Below are positions 25,638 through 34,476 of a stretch of 64,000 nucleotides of DNA, in pieces. Location of the stretch: contig NZ_JAFBCK010000001.1 of the NCBI RefSeq assembly GCF_016907695.1, positions 2,721,001-2,785,000 of the forward strand. The letters run 5' to 3'. This stretch comes from Actinokineospora baliensis. Its GTDB lineage: Bacteria > Actinomycetota > Actinomycetes > Mycobacteriales > Pseudonocardiaceae. Position 1 is the stretch's first letter. Each line of letters starts with the position of its first letter. The position numbers were made by a program, and so were the translations under genes. The notes below the pieces were generated by a model. It had not been told where the DNA came from. It saw only the letters and a program-made list of their open reading frames with translations, and made no database searches.

Positions 25638-27797
25638 TCACGCCCGCGCGCGTGACCTGCGGGTGGACCAGGTGACGAGCCGGGTGCCCGCCACGAACAC
25701 GGCGATGGCCATCGTGGCCCCGTAGAGCCCGACCGCGGGGCCGGTGGCCGAACCGAGCGGTGGCAGGCAGGCCACCGCGGTCACCAGCCACGGCCACAGC
25801 GTGCCCGCGGTGCCGATGCGCACCGCGTGCAGCAGGTACCAGCCCAGGAGCAGGTGGATCACGCTGGCCATCGGGTCGACCGGCAGCCCGAGCAGCACCG
25901 GGCCGTGGTGGGTGCCGGTGAGGCCGCTCACCGCGAACCCGACGATGCCCAGCGCCCCGTACCCGGTGCCCAGCGCCGCGGCGACCGGGTCCCAGCGGCT
26001 CACCGGCCGATCACCCGGTCGTATGACGCCGGGGCCGCCCCGGCCGCGCCGCTCGAACAGCAGGAACGCCAGCACAGCGGGCACGGCGAGCAGCACGAGG
26101 GCCATCAGGGTGCGCGGTCGCGCCACCCAGTCGAGGACGGCGCCGGGCCACTCGGTCGTGGAGGCCGCGCCGATGATCCCGGCCAGCAGCAACATCGCGC
26201 ACAGGTACACCAAGTAGATCGTCATCGGCGCGTGGCGCACCTGGTGAACGGCCCTGGCCACGGCGCCGTGCGCGATCGTCCGGACCCGTGCCCGGCCGGG
26301 TGCCACCACCACGCACACCTGGACCAGGCCGATCAGCAGCACCCCCAAGGCGGACGGCACGAAACTGGCTGTGCCCGCCGGTTCGGCGATCAATCCCTTT
26401 GTGTGCCCGCCGATGGTCGTCAACACCACTAGGCACAGCAGTGCACCCGCGGCCACCGCGGGCAGGGCTCGACGCGGTAGGTGGTCGAAGGACCCGTCGG
26501 CGTAGTGCATGACGAGCTGCCCGAACAAGGCAGCCAGCACGATCCCGCCCGCGTACGCCGCAACCGTGCCAGTGCCGAACAAGCCCAACGCGACGACCAC
26601 CAACGCCTGCGTGACCGGTGTGCCTATAGGTGCCTTGCGGTGTAGCCAGTACATCGCCGGTGTCGCCCCGACCACCAGCAGGTACAGCCCAAGGAGCCAC
26701 AGCGGCTGGGCGATGAGCCGGGTGAAGGCGTCAACAGAGGCATCTGAGGCGTTGAGCAGGTCCAGCGACAGCGGGACGATCAGCCACGCGGTGACGAACG
26801 CCAGCACCGGTCGGATCAGCCAGCACACCCGGGCCGCCAGGTAGCCGCCGTAGCCGGACCCCTCGGCGAGCGCGGCCCGCCACGCCAGCAGGTTCGAGTC
26901 GCCGCCGGCGAAGAAGAACAGCGGCACCAGTTGCAGTACCCAGGTCATCGGCCACAGCACGCCCGGCCGCAGGCCCAGCAGCGGTGCGAACGCCAGTACC
27001 GACTCTGCCAGCACAACGCCTGCCAGGCTCACCACCCGCAGCAACCCCAGGTACCCGGCCCGGTCCCGCGCCCGCTCACCCACCGGAACCACACCGCGCG
27101 GTACCCCGGTTCGGCGTCGGGCGAACGCCGGGACCCGCACTGCCAGCAGCAGCACGACCACGAGTAGGGCCACGACCCAGGTGCCGATCGGTTCCGCGCG
27201 CGGCGGCCCCCACCGCTGGTGCCACGAGTTGGCGACGAGCCCTGCCGCGTACAGCGAAGCCACCAGTTGGCAGGTGCCCGCCGATCCGCGCGGGTTGATC
27301 TCGCACTGGGCGTGCATGTCGTGCGCTAGGCGGTCGTCGAGCGCCCGCCTCGGCTGTTGGCCCAATGGCGTGCCCTTGGCCGAGGCGTAGCGGAGTAGGT
27401 CGTAGCCGAGGTCGTGCGCCTTGCAGCCCGCGGAGAAGTCCCAACGCGAGTTGTCCTCACCCCACGGTGCGGAGCAGCCGCCGTCCACGTGCACCGCGCG
27501 CCGGGTTCCGTCGGGGGCGGTCAACCGCCCGGGGACGACCCCGGTCACGCGGGTGAAGTCGGCGGGCAGCAACGCGATCGGGTCGCGACCGGACTCCGGG
27601 TCGAGCAAGGCGTCGATGGCCGCCGCGGCTTTGGCGATGTCGCCGGTCGGCGGGGTGGTCGGCTCACTCGGCGACCGGGAGGCGATCACCCCGTACCCGG
27701 CGGCGACGAGGACGACGAGGACGAGCCAGCCGACCCGGCCGCGCAGCCTGCGAAGCGGCGGATCCGCCTCCGGCGGTGCCTCGACGGTCGCGGTCAC
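25638..27797 (-). CDS. Phospholipase A2 / acyltransferase-3-like / DUF4383-like fusion membrane protein
   Basis: The 719-residue protein starts with a membrane anchor (22-40). A bacterial phospholipase A2 domain follows (about 55-200) with the GCKAHDLGYD active site (His128-Asp129), flanking cysteines at 108, 125, 165 and 176 and a second Asp cluster at 154-160. Residues 205-620 form a polytopic domain whose MTWVLQLVPLFFFAGGDSN segment matches acyltransferase-3 membrane enzymes, though the usual catalytic His position in the first helix reads AES. A DUF4383-like four-helix module (WDPVAAALGTGYGALGIVGF) ends it. It may release and reuse acyl chains at the membrane; this is an inference. Confidence 0.75.
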   Translation of the reverse strand: MTATVEAPPEADPPLRRLRGRVGWLVLVVLVAAGYGVIASRSPSEPTTPPTGDIAKAAAAIDALLDPESGRDPIALLPADFTRVTGVVPGRLTAPDGTRRAVHVDGGCSAPWGEDNSRWDFSAGCKAHDLGYDLLRYASAKGTPLGQQPRRALDDRLAHDMHAQCEINPRGSAGTCQLVASLYAAGLVANSWHQRWGPPRAEPIGTWVVALLVVVLLLAVRVPAFARRRTGVPRGVVPVGERARDRAGYLGLLRVVSLAGVVLAESVLAFAPLLGLRPGVLWPMTWVLQLVPLFFFAGGDSNLLAWRAALAEGSGYGGYLAARVCWLIRPVLAFVTAWLIVPLSLDLLNASDASVDAFTRLIAQPLWLLGLYLLVVGATPAMYWLHRKAPIGTPVTQALVVVALGLFGTGTVAAYAGGIVLAALFGQLVMHYADGSFDHLPRRALPAVAAGALLCLVVLTTIGGHTKGLIAEPAGTASFVPSALGVLLIGLVQVCVVVAPGRARVRTIAHGAVARAVHQVRHAPMTIYLVYLCAMLLLAGIIGAASTTEWPGAVLDWVARPRTLMALVLLAVPAVLAFLLFERRGRGGPGVIRPGDRPVSRWDPVAAALGTGYGALGIVGFAVSGLTGTHHGPVLLGLPVDPMASVIHLLLGWYLLHAVRIGTAGTLWPWLVTAVACLPPLGSATGPAVGLYGATMAIAVFVAGTRLVTWSTRRSRARA

Positions 27798-28225
27798 GAG
27801 CGCTGGTCTCCCACCTGGGGGAGGCTACCGCCGGACCGCGGGCCGGGAGGGCGGAAATGCGCTAGGGGAGGTGAACCGGGGCCGTGGCACGGCGCACCCC
27901 CAGGACGCCGCGCCACGTTGGTCCCCCCGCGGACCCCCGGTCCCCCGACTCCACACGCTACGGCCTGCCCTGGCATCCTGCCTGTACCGCGCACTGTTGC
28001 CGCCCTGACCGGCAACAGGCCCGTCGACCAGCGCCAATGGCGGTAGCTGATGCACTACGATGGGCAACCGGCAAGTCTTTGCCCACTCGGCGGCAACTCC
28101 GGCGACAGACCTGCCAGGATCGCCACCGGTGCACTTGGCCGGTGCGGTGGTACAGCGGCTCCGGCCGGGTTGCTCAGCAGCTCGCTACAGCACAGTAGAC
28201 AGCGGCGGTAGGCGAAGGGGGCAGA
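27798..28225. other. 428-base intergenic region between divergent genes
   Basis: This gap separates the phospholipase fusion from the large SARP-like regulator. It holds an AAGGGGG ribosome site before 28226 and several short GC-rich inverted repeats of the CACCGG/CCGGTG type near 28125-28155. I see no gene, and no promoter that I can defend. Confidence 0.4.
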
Positions 28226-31200
28226 ATGGTCGAGCCGCCCGGCGCGTTCGGTGAGGTGCTCCGCTCCCACCGGACCCGGGTGGGGCTCACCCAGCAGCAG
28301 CTCGCCGAGCGCTCTGGCGTGAGCGTGCGGGCCCTGCGCTACATCGAGCGCGGCGAGGTGGGTATGCCGCGCGCGGACTCGTTGCGCAGGCTCGCCGACG
28401 CGCTCGGTGTCACGCCGGAGGCCCTGACCGACGGTGTCAGCGCCCGGGCACGGCAGTCCCGGCCCGCGCGGCAGGTGCAGTTGTCGCTCGGCGTCCTGGG
28501 TTCGTTCACCGTGTCGCAGGGGGAGCGGGAGATCACCGTCGGCGCGCTCAAGCAGCGTTGCCTGCTTGCCCTGCTCGCGCTGCACCCGAACCGGCCGGTC
28601 AGCCGCGAGGAGATCGTCGACGTCCTGTGGGGCGACGACCCGCCGGAGAGCTGCCTCGGGCTGATCCACACCTACGTGTCCCGCCTGCGCCGCGCCCTGG
28701 TCGCGGCCGGGAAGCGCAACAGCGGCGTGATCACCGCGACCCCGGCGGGCTACCGGATCACCGTGCGCCCCGAGCAGCTCGACATCCTGCGCTTCGAGGA
28801 CCTCGTGCGCCGGGCCCGGCTGGTGCGCGGCAGCGACCCGGACGAGGCGGCGGACCTGCTCGACGAGGCGCTGGCCTGTTGGCGCGGCCCGGCCTTGGCC
28901 GATCTGCCTGCCCGGCTGCGCAAGCACCCGGCGGCCGTGGCGCTCGCGGCTCGCCGCAGGGAGGTCGCGCTGACCCACGCCGATGTCGCCTTGGCACTGG
29001 GCAGGCACGCCAGGGTGGTCGCGGGCATCCGGTCGTTGGCACATGAAGAGCCGCTGCACGAGGGCCTGCACGCCCGACTCATGTTGGGGCTCGCCGGTAC
29101 TGGTGAGCAGGCGGAGGCGTTGCGCGTGTTCGCCGACATCCGCACCCGCTTGGACGACGAGCTTGGTGTGGAGCCGGGGCTGGAGATCCAGGACGCGCAC
29201 CTGCGGGTGCTGCGCGACCGGCCACCGCCGCCGACCCTGCCCGAGCCAGCCGCCCAGCGCCCTCCCGCGCAACTGCCCGCCGAGACCCCCGGGTTCGTCG
29301 GCCGGTCCCAGCCGCTTGCCGACCTCGACGACCTGCTCGACCACGTCGAAGGCAGCCCTGGCGTGGCGATCGTCGCGCTCTCGGGCACCGCTGGCGTGGG
29401 CAAGACGGCGTTGGCGCTGCGGTGGGCCCATCGAGCGCGGGATCGGTTCCCGGACGGTCAGCTGAGCGTCAACCTGCACGGCTACGCCTCTGGTACCCCG
29501 TTGACCACGCAGGAGGTCCTGGTCCGGTTCCTGCACGCACTCGGGGTGGCTCCTGAGCGGGTGCCCATCGACCCCGATGAGGCCGCTGGGCTGTACCGGA
29601 CGTTGCTCACCGGCAAGCGGGTCCTGGTGCTGCTGGACAACGCCGCCACCGCGGAGCAGGTTCGTCCGCTGCTGCCGGGGTCCTCGGGATGCCTGGTGCT
29701 GGTGACCAGCCGCGACAGGCTGACCGGGCTCACCGCGCAGGACGGCGCCCACCAGGTGCCGTTGGACGTGCTCGACCCGGCCGAGGCCGTCGATCTGCTC
29801 GGCAGGCTCGTGGGTGTCGGCCGGATGCGCCGCGAACCGGATGCCGCCGCCGAGATGGCGGCCATCTGCGGGCACCTCCCGTTGGCGCTGCGCATCGCGG
29901 GTGCGAACCTGGCGATCCGACCTTTGATCAGCATCGCCGACTACACCCGCGAGCTGCGCGAACGAGGCCGGATGACCGGGCTTACGGTCGCGGGTGACGA
30001 GTCCGGCGCGGTCCGCGCGGCCTTCGACCTGTCCTACGAGAAGCTGGTTCCCGCTGCGCGCAGGTTGTTCCGCCTGCTCGGCGTGGTGCCCGGCGCGGAT
30101 GTCGACGCTGAGGCCGCTGCCGAGCTGAGTGGGCTCGCGCTCAACGACGCCACTCGGCTCTTGCGCGTGCTCGACCACGGCAACCTGATCCGCGAACACG
30201 CCAGGGGCCGGTACACCTTCCACGACCTCCTTCGCGAGTACGCCTCCGGCCGGGCTGACACCGAGGACTCGGACGCCGACAGGGCAACTGCGGTGATCGC
30301 GCTGTTCGACCACTACCTGCGCGAGATCGAGGCCAACAGCGCTGTCCTGTGGCGGGTCGGCTCGATGCCCGAGCAGGGGTCGGAAGAGAAGGCCATAGCG
30401 TGGCTCGATGCCGAGCGCGGGAATCTCGTCGCAGCGTCCACAGCGGCCTCCGGCCTCGGCCTGCACAGGTACGCCTGGCGGTTCGCCGAGGCACTAAGGC
30501 CGTACTTCTGGAACCGCGGTCACGGCGCTGACGGGCTCGCAGTAGGACAAGCGGCGCTCGCAGCCGCAAGAGGCGCTAAGAACCTCGACGCCGAGGCGTC
30601 TGTCCACGACCTGCTTGGTCTGATCCACACGAACCTCAGTGACTACGTGGCAGCGATCGAGAGCCACCGGTGGGCGCTGGAGTTGAGCCAGTCCACCGGC
30701 AACCGGATCGTCGAAGCCGCGGCCCTGCACAACCTCGGCCGTGCGCACTCCCAGCTGGGGCAGCCCGCGCAGGCGTCTGCCTTCTACGAGCAGGCACTGG
30801 ACTTGAACAGGGTCATCGGCAACCGCTTCGGTGAAGCAGGTGCCTTGAACTACCTCGGCGGGACAGCTCTATCGCTGGGGCGACCGCAAGAGGCCATAGA
30901 GCGGCACACCGAAGCGCTGGGGCTCAGCACCCGCATCGGTAACCGGCACGTGCAGGCCGCCGCGTGCCAAGGCCTGGGCTTGGCTCTATGGGCGATGGGC
31001 GACCTACCGCGGGCCGCTCAGCGCTACCGCGAGGGAATGGCGATCTGCCGCCGGTACGGCTACCGGCACGGCGAAGTCAGCATGCTCATCTGCCTCGCGG
31101 AGACAGGCTGCGACGCGGGCGACTACGCCACCTCCGCCGCGCAGGTCCGCAAGGCCATGGACGCGGGCAGGCAGCTCGGCGAGCGCAGGCACGAGGTCAG

Positions 31201-31714
31201 CGGCTTGGACATCCTGGCGACCATCCAGCAGCGCACGGGGGAGTGGTCATCGGCGGCCACCCACTACACCCGGGCGCTGAGCCTCGCGAGGGAGATCCGC
31301 TTCGGCTTCGGCGAGGCCTCCGTGCTGACCGGACTGTGCGCCCTGTTCCGCCGCACCGGCGACCCGAGGTCGGCCATCGAGCACGGCACCGGCGCGCTGG
31401 CCCTGATGCGCGACACCGGCATGCGCCTGCTCGAGGCCCGCGCCCTCACCGAGCTCGCCCACGCCTACCTCGACAGCGGCGACGCCGGTCAGGCCGTGCA
31501 CCACATCGAGCGGGGGCTGCAGATCGCCGACCGGACCGGTCAGAAGCTCGCCGAGGCCCGAGCCCGCCACGTCAGGGCCCTCGTCCGGCAGTTGAACGGC
31601 GACCGCCTCGGCGCGGTCGCGGACTGGCGGGAGGCGTTGCCGGTGTTTGAGCGCCTAGGCGTCCCCGAGGGAGCCCACGTCCGCGCACTGCTGGCGGCCT
31701 TCAGCGCCGACTAG
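28226..31714 (+). CDS. AfsR-like regulator: XRE HTH, SARP, NB-ARC and TPR domains
   Basis: The 1162-residue protein begins with an XRE HTH (about 10-66, VGLTQQQLAERSGVSVRALRYIERG). Next come an OmpR-type winged helix and bacterial transcriptional activation domain (about 80-325), giving the SARP module. An NB-ARC STAND ATPase follows with Walker A SGTAGVGKTALA near residue 390 and Walker B VLVLLDN, then a helical bundle and about ten TPRs to the end. Such proteins activate secondary-metabolite operons in response to nucleotide and partner signals. The added N-terminal XRE domain is less usual. ATG 28226. Its stop shares CTAG with the convergent MFS gene. Confidence 0.92.
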   Translation: MVEPPGAFGEVLRSHRTRVGLTQQQLAERSGVSVRALRYIERGEVGMPRADSLRRLADALGVTPEALTDGVSARARQSRPARQVQLSLGVLGSFTVSQGEREITVGALKQRCLLALLALHPNRPVSREEIVDVLWGDDPPESCLGLIHTYVSRLRRALVAAGKRNSGVITATPAGYRITVRPEQLDILRFEDLVRRARLVRGSDPDEAADLLDEALACWRGPALADLPARLRKHPAAVALAARRREVALTHADVALALGRHARVVAGIRSLAHEEPLHEGLHARLMLGLAGTGEQAEALRVFADIRTRLDDELGVEPGLEIQDAHLRVLRDRPPPPTLPEPAAQRPPAQLPAETPGFVGRSQPLADLDDLLDHVEGSPGVAIVALSGTAGVGKTALALRWAHRARDRFPDGQLSVNLHGYASGTPLTTQEVLVRFLHALGVAPERVPIDPDEAAGLYRTLLTGKRVLVLLDNAATAEQVRPLLPGSSGCLVLVTSRDRLTGLTAQDGAHQVPLDVLDPAEAVDLLGRLVGVGRMRREPDAAAEMAAICGHLPLALRIAGANLAIRPLISIADYTRELRERGRMTGLTVAGDESGAVRAAFDLSYEKLVPAARRLFRLLGVVPGADVDAEAAAELSGLALNDATRLLRVLDHGNLIREHARGRYTFHDLLREYASGRADTEDSDADRATAVIALFDHYLREIEANSAVLWRVGSMPEQGSEEKAIAWLDAERGNLVAASTAASGLGLHRYAWRFAEALRPYFWNRGHGADGLAVGQAALAAARGAKNLDAEASVHDLLGLIHTNLSDYVAAIESHRWALELSQSTGNRIVEAAALHNLGRAHSQLGQPAQASAFYEQALDLNRVIGNRFGEAGALNYLGGTALSLGRPQEAIERHTEALGLSTRIGNRHVQAAACQGLGLALWAMGDLPRAAQRYREGMAICRRYGYRHGEVSMLICLAETGCDAGDYATSAAQVRKAMDAGRQLGERRHEVSGLDILATIQQRTGEWSSAATHYTRALSLAREIRFGFGEASVLTGLCALFRRTGDPRSAIEHGTGALALMRDTGMRLLEARALTELAHAYLDSGDAGQAVHHIERGLQIADRTGQKLAEARARHVRALVRQLNGDRLGAVADWREALPVFERLGVPEGAHVRALLAAFSAD

Positions 31715-32964
31715 GCGGCTTCTTGGCGCCCTGGAGTGTCGTTGTCCGGGGTGCTCGGTTTGGCGGGCGCGGGAGCCTCGTGCAGCCGCGACCAGGCGAC
31801 CGCCAACGGGATCGCCAGCGCGACCCCCAGCGCGCCCGCGAGCGCCACCGTGTTCATCGCCGACCCGATCAGCTCCGCCACCAGACCGCCCGCGGCGACC
31901 CCCAGGCCCTGCGAGACCCGCAACCCCGTCCTGGCAGCGCCGAACGCGCCACCGCGGATCTCGTTGGGCACGATCGAGTTGAACACCGCCATGACCGTGA
32001 TCTGGTACGCGCCCACCGCGCCCGCCAACGCCAACAACACCAGCGCGGCGATGAGGCTCGGCTTCAAGGCGAACAGGATCAGCACCCCCACCGACGCGGT
32101 CGCCAGCGCGCCGATCAGCTTGATCCGGTGCCGGTCCGGCACGAAGTGCGAGATGAGGAACGTCCCCACGATGAAGCCGAGTGGATCGGCGGCTAATAAC
32201 CAGCCAACCGACTCAGGCGGTGCCCCCGCCTCTTGCGCCAAGGGCGCCGCGAGGCCCTCTGGGATCACCGCGAGACCTACGAGCCACGACAGCGACAACA
32301 GCACCCGCAGCCTGCGGTCGCCGAACACCCACTTCGCCCCGTCGAACCACCCGTCGTCCTTCGACCCCGCGGGCGGGCGGTTGCGCACGTCGCGCTGCAC
32401 CAAGATCGCGGCGATGGTGAACGTCCCCGCGTCGATCAGCAGGGTCCAGGTGACACCGATGGCGCCGATCAGCACGCCACCGCCGCCGAGACCGAGCAGC
32501 ATCATCGTGTTGGTGGAGATGCCCCGCAGGTCCTGGCTGCGCAGGTACTGGGCGTCGTCGTCGGCGAAGACCTCGCGGGTCGTCGCGTTCTGCGCCGCGA
32601 GCGCGGGCGACTGCACCATCGGCACGATGATGACCAGCACGAACAGCACCCACAGCGGCACGCCGGGGATCGCCATCGTCGCGACCACCACGGCCTGGAT
32701 GACCGAGCACACCACCATCAGGGTGCGGCGGCGGTACCGGTCGGCCAGCTGCGAGAGCCCGAGCCCACCGGCGAGGGCGGGCAGGAAGGTCAGCGCGTAG
32801 ATGCCCGCCGCGTAGAAGGCGGACCCGGTGCGTTGGTAGACCAGGATGGCCAGCGCCACGCGGGTGAGCTGGTCACCGGCGACGGACACCGCCTCGGAGA
32901 TCCAAAGCGCGCGGAACTCCCGGTTCGCCAGAACCGTCCGCATGCCCGGCGCTGCTCGGCCCAC
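31711..32964 (-). CDS. MFS transporter (efflux type)
   Basis: The 417-residue protein has the hydrophobic profile of a 12-helix major facilitator. It begins RTVLANREFRALWISEAVSVAGDQLTRVALAILVYQRTGS and has a motif-A-like loop LADRYRRRTLM, typical of the enterobactin-exporter/drug-efflux branch. GTG 32964 has GGGAG five bases upstream; a more distal frame extending to 33642 is antisense to the SDR gene. Convergence with the SARP-like gene at a shared CTAG suggests no operon link. Confidence 0.87.
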   Translation of the reverse strand: MGRAAPGMRTVLANREFRALWISEAVSVAGDQLTRVALAILVYQRTGSAFYAAGIYALTFLPALAGGLGLSQLADRYRRRTLMVVCSVIQAVVVATMAIPGVPLWVLFVLVIIVPMVQSPALAAQNATTREVFADDDAQYLRSQDLRGISTNTMMLLGLGGGGVLIGAIGVTWTLLIDAGTFTIAAILVQRDVRNRPPAGSKDDGWFDGAKWVFGDRRLRVLLSLSWLVGLAVIPEGLAAPLAQEAGAPPESVGWLLAADPLGFIVGTFLISHFVPDRHRIKLIGALATASVGVLILFALKPSLIAALVLLALAGAVGAYQITVMAVFNSIVPNEIRGGAFGAARTGLRVSQGLGVAAGGLVAELIGSAMNTVALAGALGVALAIPLAVAWSRLHEAPAPAKPSTPDNDTPGRQEAA

Positions 32965-33370
32965 GTGTGCTCCCGTCCGGCGGGTTCGTGGCCCGCTGGC
33001 TGTACTCCATCCTCCGCGCCCCGGGGTCTGGGGGCGGTGAACCCGGTGCAGCTGCCGCCGCTCGGTCATCGCGGCGTCGCACAGAGTACCGGCAGTATCG
33101 GCGCCGGATCGGTGCAGGTGAAGCATCCCGTGCCCGGAAAACCCGCTGATGCGCCCGTCCGGCGCAACCGGTGCGATCGGTGCGCGGCTACCCGTCGGGC
33201 TGAATGGCCCACCGCGCTCGGCGCAGCCCCGTCGCCACTCGCCGCGGGGGCGGGCGGCGGGGGCTCCCGGTGCCCAACACTGGCCTGAGCCGGTGGCGGG
33301 GAGCTGCACCGCCACCGCGGCGGGTTCGCCGCGGGATCGGGGCCGGCTACAGGGGTGCGGGGAGAGCGGC
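32965..33370. other. 406-base intergenic region between divergent MFS and SDR genes
   Basis: The region is G+C-rich and contains no frame with convincing codon bias. Promoters for both neighbours must lie here, but I see no clear boxes. A CGGGGAGAGCGGC ribosome site precedes 33371. Confidence 0.4.
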
Positions 33371-34249
33371 ATGGACGGCAAGGCTGTCGTGGTGACCGGG
33401 GCCGGACGGGGGCTGGGTGAGGCGTTCGCGGCGCACCTGGCCAGGGCGGGCGCGGCGGTGGTGGTCAACGACGTGGACGGGGCGGCGGCCACGCGGGTCG
33501 CCGAGCGGATCCGCCGCGACGGCGGGGCGGCGGTGGCCAGCGCGCACAGCGTCGCCGACCCCGAGCAGGCCGAGGCGATCGTCGCCCTGTGCGCCGCGGA
33601 GTTCGGCGCGGTCGACGGCCTGGTCAACAACGCGGGCCTCACCTACGAGGCGCTGCCGTGGGAGGACGACCCGGCGCGGGCCCGCGCGGTGGTCGAGGTG
33701 AACGTGCTCGGGGTGATCTACACCGGACTCGCCGCCATCCGCCGGATGCGGGCCGCGGGCGGCGGGGCGATCGTCAACATCTCCTCCGGCGCCGCGCTCG
33801 GCCAGCGCACCATCGCCAGCTACGCGGCCAGCAAGGGCGCTGTGTCCTCGCTCACCTGCTCCTGGGCGCTGGACCTGGAGGACTGCGGCATCCGGGTGAA
33901 CGCAGTCTGCCCGAAGGCGTACACGAGGATGGTGTGGACCTCGGAACGGGCATCGCGGCACACTCCGCCCGAACGCGCCCCTGGCCTCATCGCGCCGCTG
34001 GTGCACTTCCTGCTCGACGAGCGGTCGGCCGGAATAACCGGACAGATCGTGCGTTGCACCGGTCCGGAGCTGCACATCGTCGGCCAACCGGCCTTCAAGG
34101 CGCCGATCCTGCACCGGGACGCCTGGACCCTCGACAGCGTGGCCACCGCGTTCACCGAGGTCCTCGGCGGCCACCTCGAGCCCTACGGGCTGGAGCGGCG
34201 GTTGCCGCCGCGGCTGCGCAAGTGGCTCAAGCCCGTGCGCAGCGCGTAG
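33371..34249 (+). CDS. Short-chain dehydrogenase/reductase
   Basis: The 292-residue enzyme has the NAD(P) motif TGAGRGLG (9-16), LVNNAG, a catalytic Ser in NISSGAA and the YAASK Tyr/Lys pair, followed by the RVNAVCPKA loop. The C-terminal 60 residues extend past a standard 250-residue SDR. ATG 33371 follows GGAGAG. The opening and extension resemble SDRs used in lipid or steroid-like metabolism; the substrate is unknown. It stands alone. Confidence 0.9.
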   Translation: MDGKAVVVTGAGRGLGEAFAAHLARAGAAVVVNDVDGAAATRVAERIRRDGGAAVASAHSVADPEQAEAIVALCAAEFGAVDGLVNNAGLTYEALPWEDDPARARAVVEVNVLGVIYTGLAAIRRMRAAGGGAIVNISSGAALGQRTIASYAASKGAVSSLTCSWALDLEDCGIRVNAVCPKAYTRMVWTSERASRHTPPERAPGLIAPLVHFLLDERSAGITGQIVRCTGPELHIVGQPAFKAPILHRDAWTLDSVATAFTEVLGGHLEPYGLERRLPPRLRKWLKPVRSA

Positions 34250-34476
34250 TCGTCGCCCCGGGTGGGCGATGGGCCGCTTCCCTCGATCGGCGGCCCCGCT
34301 GATGTGGCGAATGCCGTAGTCGGGTAGTCGACACGTCCGAGTAGTGTCGTGCTCCATTCGGGCGCTGCTTGGCGTAGCGGGGTCGCTACTGTCGGCGCAG
34401 GACGTACCGTGGGGACAGTGACGCGCGGGACGGTCACGCGGGCTCGGCACGGCTGGCGTGACACACCGCGTGACCG

